A stretch of 47,721 nucleotides of DNA from Subtercola sp. (GTDB lineage Bacteria > Actinomycetota > Actinomycetes > Actinomycetales > Microbacteriaceae): positions 1 through 47,721 of the forward strand of contig JAODBC010000082.1 in assembly GCA_025463765.1 (NCBI GenBank), written 5' to 3'. Both the position numbers and the translations under genes were made by a program. The notes under the pieces are model-generated. The model was not told the DNA's origin, did no database searches, and saw nothing but the letters and a program-made list of their open reading frames with translations. Position 1 is the stretch's first letter. Each line of letters starts with the position of its first letter. Shown here piece by piece: positions 34,168 to 40,607 of the stretch.

Positions 34168-34338
34168 ATGCGCTGGGTCAGAAACGTGATCTTCATCGTC
34201 GTGACGCTGGCTGTTCTCGCGGTGATCTTGGTGCCGCTGACGCTCGCTGTGTCTCACGTGGTGCCGGGCGCCCCCGCCGTCGTGACAGGGCCGGCTCCGG
34301 ACATCCCGGGCCAGCCTGCGTCGACGTTCGCCCCGTAA
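34168..34338 (+). CDS. Small single-pass membrane protein
   Basis: A 56-residue peptide (MRWVRNVIFIVVTLAVLAVI at the start). Positive residues precede one strong hydrophobic helix (about 7-29), and a Pro/Ala/Gly-rich tail ends in FAP. GGGAGG lies about seven bases before the ATG, which supports translation. It sits between the divergent SMI1/HEAT gene and the NTF2-like gene, with no recognised family. Confidence 0.5.
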   Translation: MRWVRNVIFIVVTLAVLAVILVPLTLAVSHVVPGAPAVVTGPAPDIPGQPASTFAP

Positions 34339-34402
34339 GAAGTTCGCACGGCGTTCACCTGACGGTCTTGTGTCAACCGCTTGATCGTGTCAGCTGCGTC
34401 AG

Positions 34403-34408
34403 TAGATT
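34403..34408 (+). promoter_or_regulatory. -10 element TAGATT, leaderless start of the NTF2-like gene
   Basis: TAGATT ends six bases before the ATG at 34415. Confidence 0.55.
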
Positions 34409-34414
34409 CGACAC

Positions 34415-34765
34415 ATGCCAGAGTCCACCGACACGTTGCAGAGCCTCGACCCGGCCATCCGCGTGTTCTTCGACGCGACGAACGGCGAAGATTCGGCAGC
34501 CTTTCTGGCCGCGTTCGCTCCGACGGCGGTGCTCAACGACTGGGGGCGGGTGTTTCGCGGCCTCGACAAGATCGCCGAGTGGAACGCGGCCGAGAACATC
34601 GGCGTGCACAGCCGCATCGCCGTGCTCGGCACGTGCCCGGCGACGGATGGCCGTGGGGGCCTCGAGGTGAAGATCAAGGTCAGTGGCGAGGGTTACAACG
34701 GCGGCGGCAGCTTCGTGTTCACGACGGCCGGCGGCCTCATTTCGAGCGTGCTCATCCAGGGCTGA
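34415..34765 (+). CDS. NTF2-like/SnoaL-type small protein
   Basis: A 116-residue protein. The pattern AIRVFFDATNGEDSAAFLAAFAPTAVLNDWG (two blocks, residues 14-44), FRGLDKIAEWNAAENIG, and a final sheet with VKIKVSGEGYNGGGSFVFTTAG fits the cone-shaped NTF2-like fold. Members bind or isomerise small hydrophobic molecules; the function here is unknown. The start is set by the -10 element at leaderless spacing. The SRPBCC fragment follows 41 bases later in the same direction. Confidence 0.75.
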   Translation: MPESTDTLQSLDPAIRVFFDATNGEDSAAFLAAFAPTAVLNDWGRVFRGLDKIAEWNAAENIGVHSRIAVLGTCPATDGRGGLEVKIKVSGEGYNGGGSFVFTTAGGLISSVLIQG

Positions 34766-34806
34766 CGCCGCGGCGGGCGGCGCCACGCGGTGCGGCGAAG
34801 GCCACC

Positions 34807-35076
34807 ATGCACCTCCCCGACGGAAACCAGATCGACTGGGTCGGCGAGTACCTCGAGGTCGATGCGCCCTCACGCCTCGCCTTCACCATGACCGACGACC
34901 CATCGAACCCGGCCCGCGAGACCGTCACTGTGACGCTCGGAGAGGTCGACGGCGGCACTGAGATGACCATGACGCAGAGCGGCGGCAACCTCACCGAGGA
35001 GCAATACGCCCAGACCATCGTGGGCTACAACGCTTTCTTCGACGTGATGGAGAGGCTGCTGGCCGAGGCCGCCTGA
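34807..35076 (+). pseudogene. Truncated SRPBCC/AHSA1-type domain fragment
   Basis: The frame from ATG 34807 encodes 89 residues (MHLPDGNQIDWVGEYLEVDA) that match only the C-terminal two thirds of AHSA1-like SRPBCC proteins, with LAFTMTDDPSNPARETVTVTL, TEMTMTQSGGNLTEEQY and the final helix FFDVMERLLAEAA. The N-terminal strand and two helices that begin the fold are missing. The DNA upstream runs directly into the NTF2-like gene end. The most likely history is a deletion fusing the two loci. A functional short protein cannot be excluded. Confidence 0.6.
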
Positions 35077-35165
35077 CTGCCTGACCTGTTGGCCGCGGGC
35101 TCAGCCGTCTGACCGCCTGACCGCCTGACCTGCTGGCCGCGACTGCCCGGCGGCCTGACTGCCTG
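35077..35165. repeat. Degenerate CCTGAC-rich repeat
   Basis: Nine or so irregular copies of GCCTGAC or close variants, interspersed with GCTGGCCGCG, start right after the SRPBCC fragment stop. The following 170 bases to the TraR-like gene hold nothing recognisable. Confidence 0.65.
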
Positions 35166-35339
35166 ACCACGGCCCCCAGTGGCAGCCGTCCTTCGCTGAC
35201 CACCGGGCGCTCAATCAGCGTATTTGCGCCGTCGAGTTCTCTCCCACCCATCGCGTCACATATCCTGATTCACCCGGTCGATCACCGCGCGCCGACGACG
35301 AGAGTGGCTGCGCAGCCCCCGATTCTGACTAGCCAGCGG

Positions 35340-35720
35340 TCATCTGAGCGGCGACAGTTCCGAGGCGCACACGATGCAGAGTTCGGCAAAGGGCAGGGCA
35401 TCCAGTCGCTCGGGGGCGATCGGCCAACCGCAACGGATGCACGTGCCGTACGTGCCGGCCGCGATGCGGTCGAGCGCGCCGTCGACGGCCGCCGACCGGG
35501 CAGCCAGTTCGGTGGTCAGCCCGCTGATGCGCGACCACTCCGATGACAGCGTCGGACCCTCCGGGTCGTGCTCGTCGTCGGCATCCGACGCGCTTCGAGC
35601 CGCGCGCACATCGGCGAGGGAGCCCGCCATTCGCGCAGCCGCAGCCGCGATCTCGGTGCGCTGCCGGTGCAGTGCTCGTTCGAGGGCGGCGAGCTGGGCA
35701 TCCGTGAGTCGTTCGGCCAT
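35340..35720 (-). CDS. TraR/DksA-family zinc-finger protein
   Basis: A 126-residue protein. The N-terminal coiled-coil half (RLTDAQLAALERALHRQRTE and the helical segment to about residue 90) is followed by a C4 zinc finger, CIRC-17-CIVC, with AAGTYGTCIRCGWPI typical of the family. DksA-like proteins enter the RNA polymerase secondary channel and alter transcription; actinobacterial members are often redox sensors or structural. ATG 35720 follows TAGCAT by ten bases, giving at most a very short leader. The Arg-rich extension possible upstream to 35915 is not credible. Confidence 0.85.
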   Translation of the reverse strand: MAERLTDAQLAALERALHRQRTEIAAAAARMAGSLADVRAARSASDADDEHDPEGPTLSSEWSRISGLTTELAARSAAVDGALDRIAAGTYGTCIRCGWPIAPERLDALPFAELCIVCASELSPLR

Positions 35721-35890
35721 GACCCCGGCAATGCTACGCCGACGCCCGGTGCCGCGCCCCTGCGTCGATAAATAAGGCCACAGGCATCGCGGCCCCACAG
35801 AGTGGTTCGTCGACGAGTACTTCCTTATTGTCGCCGCACGACGCCCTATAACTCGGCATCGCCTACTCGGCGCCGCGCACGCGGCCGCCG

Positions 35891-35960
35891 CTACTCGGGA
35901 CCACTTACCCGGCACCGCTCACCCGGCACCGACTACTCGGCACCGCCTACTCGGCGGCCG
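35891..35960. repeat. Five tandem 14-base units overlapping a stop codon
   Basis: Units such as CTACTCGGCACCGC and TTACCCGGCACCGC repeat five times. The last contains the stop codon of the phosphomannomutase-like gene at 35947-35949. The 225-base gap from 35721 to 35946 has no gene. Confidence 0.88.
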
Positions 35961-36723
35961 CCGCCTGCAGCTCGGGGATGAGCTTCTCGAGGTAGGCCGC
36001 GGTGTCGTGCCAGCCCTCGACCGCGACGCACTCCACGCCCAGCACCTTGACCGGGTAGTCGTTGCCGTCGGGGTCGAGCCGGTCGCCCACGAAGACCATG
36101 TCGTCGAGGGGGATGCCCGTGAGGTCGGCGAGCTTCTTCATTCCGTAGGCCTTGTCGATGCCCCGCCGGGTGATGTCGACCGACGTCGACCCGCCCGAGC
36201 GCACCTCGAGGTCGGGCAGCTCGGCCTGAGCCGCCTCGCGCAGGGTGTTCTTCTTGACGCCCGTCGGATCCCACGCCGTCTTATCGGCCACCGGCGCCTG
36301 CTGGCCCAGCGCCGAGAACGTGATCTGCGAGCCGCGGTCTTCGAGAATCGGGCCCCAGGTCTTGGTCTCCCAGTAGCCGAGCTCGCGCGCGACCCGCTCG
36401 ACGACCTCGAGGGCGCGCTGCTTCTCGTCGTCGGTGAGGTTTTGGGCGTAGATCTGGTTCCAGGCGCCGTCTTCGTAGCGGTAGTACTGAGTGCCGCAGG
36501 TGGGCATGAGGTGCAGGCGCTCGAGCGCTTCGTCGCTGGCACCCTGCAAGTTGTCGATGACCTGCATCTCGAACTGGGCGATCTGGCCGCCCGAGATCAC
36601 GCACACCTCGACCACATTCAGCAGTCGTACGAGAATTTCGGCCATTTCGGGGTCGAGTGGAGATTTCGACGGAGCGAGGGTGTCATCGAGGTCGAAGGCA
36701 ACCAGCCGGGGGAGGGTCGTCAC
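35947..36723 (-). CDS. HAD-IIB phosphatase, phosphomannomutase/sucrose-phosphatase-like
   Basis: A 258-residue protein. It has motif I FDLDDTLAPSKSPLDPEMAE (nucleophile Asp near residue 10), class II motif CVISGGQIAQFE, a cap with CGTQYYRYEDGAW, and the metal-binding region VFVGDRLDPDGNDYPV. The DDTL/PSK start and GGTSVDIT-like GGSTSVDITRRGIDKAYG resemble eukaryotic-type phosphomannomutases and sugar phosphatases, so a role in mannose or nucleotide-sugar metabolism is possible. The GTG start has AGGA upstream. The C-terminal Ala-rich end and the stop fall within a 14-base tandem repeat. Confidence 0.85.
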   Translation of the reverse strand: MTTLPRLVAFDLDDTLAPSKSPLDPEMAEILVRLLNVVEVCVISGGQIAQFEMQVIDNLQGASDEALERLHLMPTCGTQYYRYEDGAWNQIYAQNLTDDEKQRALEVVERVARELGYWETKTWGPILEDRGSQITFSALGQQAPVADKTAWDPTGVKKNTLREAAQAELPDLEVRSGGSTSVDITRRGIDKAYGMKKLADLTGIPLDDMVFVGDRLDPDGNDYPVKVLGVECVAVEGWHDTAAYLEKLIPELQAAAAE

Positions 36724-37485
36724 GAATGTGTCCTGTCGTGTTCATTCTGGCGCCGCTCATCTTCGCGGCGCGGTCGTCGCGGTTTCGTACCAGGGTATTC
36801 GACGCCGCCCTCCAGCGCGATTCGACGGGCGAACGGATGATCGAGCTGCGCATTCTGGCGGGCGTTCGGCCTCGCCACCGCCACGACTTGCAGCTCGGCG
36901 CGCGGGCGCAGCGGGCGGGCGTGGTGAGCGGGCGCAGCGGGCCGGCATGGTGAGCGGGCGCGGGCGCGGCCTCACGCCTGCACGAGATCGTCGAGCAGCA
37001 TCGTGCGCACCGCCGCAATCGCCGCCACCCGGCGTCGGTGCCGCGGCACTTGCGCCCGACCGCCGTGCCGTGCCCTGGCCGCCCCGCCCCGCCCCGCCCC
37101 GCCCCGGCCCGCCCGGGCTGGCTACTCTTCCCGCGCACTTCGGAGCATCAGCCCCCGCTCGAGCAGGCGCGGATGCTCCGAAGTGCGCGCTGCGCCCCTC
37201 GCGAGCCGGCGACCGCGGCCGGATCGGCGCCGTGGCGGGCAGCGGGATGTCGCCGTGGCGGCCGGCGGGATGTCGCCGTGCTTCGCCGGCCGTGCCTCGC
37301 CGGCCGGCGGCTCACACAAGCGCGGCGTGGTGGATGTGCAACTCGCGAAGGCGAGGCGAGGCGTGGGGGGCGTGCGGCTAGCGAAGGCGAGGCGCAGCGG
37401 TGGGCGTCTTCACACGGCGCCGCACGGCCACCGCCCGATTCAAGCCGGCGAGATCATGCCTGAGCTGCTGTGGTGACGAGTATTC
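36724..37485. other. Gene-poor 760-base gap
   Basis: No reading frame here has a credible start, codon bias or family. The stretch is very G+C-rich, with GCCCC-rich runs (37077-37110), short direct repeats (GCGGGATGTCGCCGTG twice around 37243-37280; GCGAAGGCGAGGCG twice around 37345-37405) and one strong inverted repeat at 37132-37189. A 25-codon minus-strand frame ending near 36975 (ending TMLLDDLVQA) could be the tail of a decayed gene. Confidence 0.6.
37132..37189. repeat. Perfect 18-base inverted repeat with 22-base loop
   Basis: The arms at 37132-37149 (CGCGCACTTCGGAGCATC) and 37172-37189 are exact complements. The loop contains the small palindrome GCTCGAGC. No gene ends within 250 bases, which makes a simple terminator role unlikely. 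Confidence 0.9.
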
Positions 37486-38829
37486 TCAATCGGCGAGCAG
37501 CTGAAACGGCACGCGACCCGAGGCCACGCCGTTCACCTGCACCTCGAGTGCGTGCTCACCGGGGTGGTAGACGCGAGTGGTGATGCGCCTGAAAGAGTGG
37601 CGGCGGGCGTAGCTGACGCTCTCGCCGGGGGCGAGCGTGGGGGTGGCGAGTTTGAAGACCTTGGCGGTCTGGGTTCCGTTCGCTTTGCGATGGTGCACGA
37701 TGTAGTCGACCACTAGGGTCGCGGGCTGCGCCGTGGTGTTCTCGAGCGTGATCGAGAACGCCAACTCGCCGCCGATGACGACGGACGCCCGGCTCGCCGT
37801 CTCGTCGGCCATCCCGGCGCCGGACTTCCCGCCCCCGTCGAGCATCCCGCCCCCGTCGGCCATCCCGCCCCCGTCGGACATCCCGCCCCCGTCGGCCATC
37901 CCGCCCCCGTCGGCCATCCCGCCGCCGTCGGTCATCCCGGCCCCGGACATACCGCCGCCGCCGAGCACCGGCCCGACCACCGTGACACCGTGCTGCGGAT
38001 CGAACCCGAAGAGCGCGAGCGTGTGCCCGTGCCCCTTCTTCACGAGGGAACGCAGCCCGTGCCGAACAACCTGGGCGGTGTTCTCGTCGGGCGTGAGCAT
38101 CCACTTGGCCGCGACAGAAGCCGCGAGATCGGGGCTCTGCCGGCTGAGATCGTTGAGGTGATTGGCCACCGAGCGGCGCACGTATTCGCTCTCGTCGCGA
38201 TACAGCGCGGAGATGATGGGCACCGTCGCGTGCGGGTCAGCGAGCAGCGCGGGCACCCGCTTCGCCCACGGCAGGAACGACCGCGTGCCCTCGCTCGCCA
38301 GCCGCCGAACATGAGGGTCGGGGCTGGTCACCCACGTCTGGATGATCGACAGCGCCCGCGTGAGGTCGGCCTGCAGCAGCGGGCGTATGGCGAACTCCGC
38401 CGTGAGCCGCGGCGTCAGCTCGGCGAGAAGTTCGAGCGCGGCGTCGAAGTCGCTGCCCGAAGCGGCAGACCGCTCGTGCTCGGGGGCTGCGTGCTCGCGC
38501 TCGCGGCCTGCGGATGCCCGGCTCTCGAGCGCGCGGGCACTCACGGCCTCGGTGATGGGCCAGATCATCCACCCGGTGAATCGTGCATCTGCCATCGCCG
38601 CCCTGACCACGGTGTCGAGTTGTGCTGCCGACCCCGGAATATCGGCCAGCAGCGCGTCTTTCAGCAGGTCGCTGCGCTCGCGCAGGGCGAGCGGCGTCGG
38701 CGCATCTGCAGCCAACGCCGCGCGGCACCACTGTAACGCGGCGAATGGATGCCCGGGCCGAACCCCCTCGAGCACGTCGATGAGTCGCGCGAGCACGTCG
38801 GGCCCCAGTAGTTCGTCAGCGGTTGGCAC
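37486..38829 (-). CDS. AlkD-like DNA alkylation repair (HEAT-fold) protein with GGGMAD repeats and C-terminal beta domain
   Basis: A 447-residue protein. Residues 1-285 are helical repeats of the AlkD/DNA alkylation repair type (AMADARFTGWMIWPITEAV, YVRRSVANHLNDLSRQSPD, VVRHGLRSLVKKGHGHTL). Residues 289-342 are a Gly/Met/Asp hexapeptide tract. Residues 345-447 form an immunoglobulin-like beta domain (LAFSITLENTTAQPATLVVDY, ALEVQVNGVASGRVPFQLL). AlkD glycosylases remove bulky alkylated bases without flipping them; the C-terminal beta domain is known in bacterial relatives. GTG 38829 lies six bases after CAGGAT. An Arg/Glu-rich loop at 100-125 also looks disordered. Confidence 0.82.
   Translation of the reverse strand: MPTADELLGPDVLARLIDVLEGVRPGHPFAALQWCRAALAADAPTPLALRERSDLLKDALLADIPGSAAQLDTVVRAAMADARFTGWMIWPITEAVSARALESRASAGREREHAAPEHERSAASGSDFDAALELLAELTPRLTAEFAIRPLLQADLTRALSIIQTWVTSPDPHVRRLASEGTRSFLPWAKRVPALLADPHATVPIISALYRDESEYVRRSVANHLNDLSRQSPDLAASVAAKWMLTPDENTAQVVRHGLRSLVKKGHGHTLALFGFDPQHGVTVVGPVLGGGGMSGAGMTDGGGMADGGGMADGGGMSDGGGMADGGGMLDGGGKSGAGMADETASRASVVIGGELAFSITLENTTAQPATLVVDYIVHHRKANGTQTAKVFKLATPTLAPGESVSYARRHSFRRITTRVYHPGEHALEVQVNGVASGRVPFQLLAD
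37804..37965. repeat. 18-base in-frame minisatellite inside the AlkD-like gene
   Basis: About six good units of CCCGCCCCCGTCGGCCAT type (+ strand), with degenerate flanks, encode GGGMAD/GGGMSD hexapeptides at residues 289-342. Confidence 0.93.
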
Positions 38830-38835
38830 TCACCC

Positions 38836-38841
38836 ATCCTG
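38836..38841 (-). promoter_or_regulatory. -10-like CAGGAT of the AlkD-like gene
   Basis: Minus-strand CAGGAT lies six bases before the GTG at 38829. The GGGTGAGTGCC context matches that at 11685. Confidence 0.4.
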
Positions 38842-38903
38842 CCGCGCACCCCCGACACTTCCCGCCCGACGCCGCTGCCCGCCCCGCCACCCAGCCGCTC
38901 ATC

Positions 38904-38972
38904 GACGAAAGAAGCCTGTACGGACGAGAGAAGGGGTTGCGCCGGGTTCTTTCGTCTCGAGGGGCTTCTCTC
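38904..38972 (-). terminator. Interleaved inverted repeats after murJ
   Basis: GACGAAAGAA (38904-38913) pairs with TTCTTTCGTC (38947-38956), and GAGAGAAG (38926-38933) pairs with CTTCTCTC (38965-38972). The two stems interleave, so an H-type pseudoknot or two alternative hairpins can form in the RNA just after the murJ stop. Confidence 0.55.
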
Positions 38973-38990
38973 ACCGCAAGCGCGGGGCGG

Positions 38991-40607
38991 CTAGCGCCGC
39001 CGCACCCGCGCCAGGATGGGCCCGACCGCGTCGCTGAGCTCCGACGACCGCAGCAGCCGCAACGTGATCGCGTACACCGCCGCCATCACCGCCCCGATGA
39101 CGACCATCGACACGACGGCCTGAATGCGCCCCGAGAGGGCGAACCCGGTGTCGGATGCCCCGCCGAACAACACGAACACCACGACACCGGCGGCCGACGC
39201 CGGCACGGCTGCCAGGGCATCCTTCGCGAAGCTCACAATCGTGCGGCGAGCGCTGCCCGAGAGCTTTCGCCTGATCAGCACCGCGATCAGAATCGTCTGC
39301 AGAATGCCCGCCAGCGAGAGCATCAGCGCCACACCCACGCCGCGCCACTCGACCGGCACCACCAGCAGCACGACGACGGCTCCCGCGCTGAACACCACGC
39401 CCTGAAACAGTGTCGTGAAGAACGGCGTTCGCGTGTCTCCCAGCGCGAAGAAGGCGCGCTGAAGCACGAACAGAATCGAGAACGCCGGCAGCCCGATCAC
39501 GAACGCGATGAGCACGTCGCCGATGGCCGCGGCGCCCGCCGTCGAATCGATGATGACGCGCCCGAACGGATACGCCACCACCACGAGCACGATCGCCGCG
39601 AGCACCATCATCACGGTGATCTGCCGAATGCTCGCCGACACATCCGATCGCACCTTCGCCAGGTCGCCGCCGGCCGCATTCTCGCTCATACGGGTGAAGT
39701 ACGCGGTCGCGATCGACACCGCGATCACCGAGTGCGGCAGCATGAAGATCAGCCAGGCATTGCCCAGCACGGCGACGGATGCATCGGAGTCGGTCGATGC
39801 CGTAGCGACAACGTTCGTCTCCACGAACCCGGCCGCGGTGGTCACCAGGATCATGCCGAACGACCACCCCGCGATGCGCCCCGTGGCCCCGAGGTTCACA
39901 CCACGCCAGCGGAAGTCGGGCCGGTAAGTCAGCCCGACCCTGCGCCAGAACGCGAACAGGATGAGGCCCTGCAGAGCGATTCCGAGCGTCGCGGTTCCGG
40001 CGAGCAGCGCGATTGACGAGGGCGTCCACCAGCTGATCGAGCGCAGGCCGTTCGGGTCGGCGCCGTACACGCCGATGAACACGATCAGGCCGGCCAGAGC
40101 GACGATGTTGTTCAGAATCGGAGCCAGAGTGAACGGCCCGAACGAATTGCGAGCGTTCAGCACCTCGCCGAGGATCGTGTACACGCCGTAGAAGAAGATC
40201 TGCGGCAGACACCAGTAGGCGAAAGCCGTCGCCAGTGCGGCTTGATCGGCGGGCAGGGCGTGTGCCGTGATCGAGACGAGAAACGGCGCCAGAATCGTGG
40301 CGATCACCGTGGTCACGGCCAGCAGAAGCAGCGAGATCGTGACGAGCTTGTTGATGTAACCGCGCCCGCCGTCGGCGTGAAGGGCGCTGCGCACGATCTG
40401 CGGCACGAGCACCGCGCTCAGCGCCCCGCCCGCCACGATGACGTAGATCGTGTTCGGCAGCTGATTGCCGATGGCGAACATGTTGCCCGAGATGAAGACG
40501 CCGATCGCTTGCGCGAGAACGATCGCCTTCAGAAAGCCCAGGATGCGCGAGGCGACGGTTCCCGATGCGAGCAGTGTGCTCGACCGTGCGATGCTGCGCT
40601 CAGCCAT
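38991..40607 (-). CDS. murJ: Lipid II flippase MurJ
   Basis: A 538-residue MATE-like membrane protein with about 14 helices. It has SGTVASRILGFLKAIVLAQAIG at the N-terminus, FISGNMFAIGNQLPNTIYVIVAGGALSAVLVPQIV (in blocks) typical of MurJ/MviN, AFYWCLPQIFFYG-like AFAYWCLPQIFFYGVYTILG, and QRAFFALGDTRTPF. It flips lipid II across the cytoplasmic membrane for peptidoglycan synthesis. ATG 40607 overlaps the end of the DUF6049 gene by eight bases (ATGGCTGA), so they are translated together. There is no C-terminal kinase-like or SH3-like extension as in mycobacterial Rv3910. Confidence 0.95.
   Translation of the reverse strand: MAERSIARSSTLLASGTVASRILGFLKAIVLAQAIGVFISGNMFAIGNQLPNTIYVIVAGGALSAVLVPQIVRSALHADGGRGYINKLVTISLLLLAVTTVIATILAPFLVSITAHALPADQAALATAFAYWCLPQIFFYGVYTILGEVLNARNSFGPFTLAPILNNIVALAGLIVFIGVYGADPNGLRSISWWTPSSIALLAGTATLGIALQGLILFAFWRRVGLTYRPDFRWRGVNLGATGRIAGWSFGMILVTTAAGFVETNVVATASTDSDASVAVLGNAWLIFMLPHSVIAVSIATAYFTRMSENAAGGDLAKVRSDVSASIRQITVMMVLAAIVLVVVAYPFGRVIIDSTAGAAAIGDVLIAFVIGLPAFSILFVLQRAFFALGDTRTPFFTTLFQGVVFSAGAVVVLLVVPVEWRGVGVALMLSLAGILQTILIAVLIRRKLSGSARRTIVSFAKDALAAVPASAAGVVVFVLFGGASDTGFALSGRIQAVVSMVVIGAVMAAVYAITLRLLRSSELSDAVGPILARVRRR

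Noticed and set aside
36900..37047. Possible short gene ending TMLLDDLVQA on the minus strand
   Set aside because: About 25 codons, with no start signal and no conserved partner; could be a gene remnant but is not supportable.
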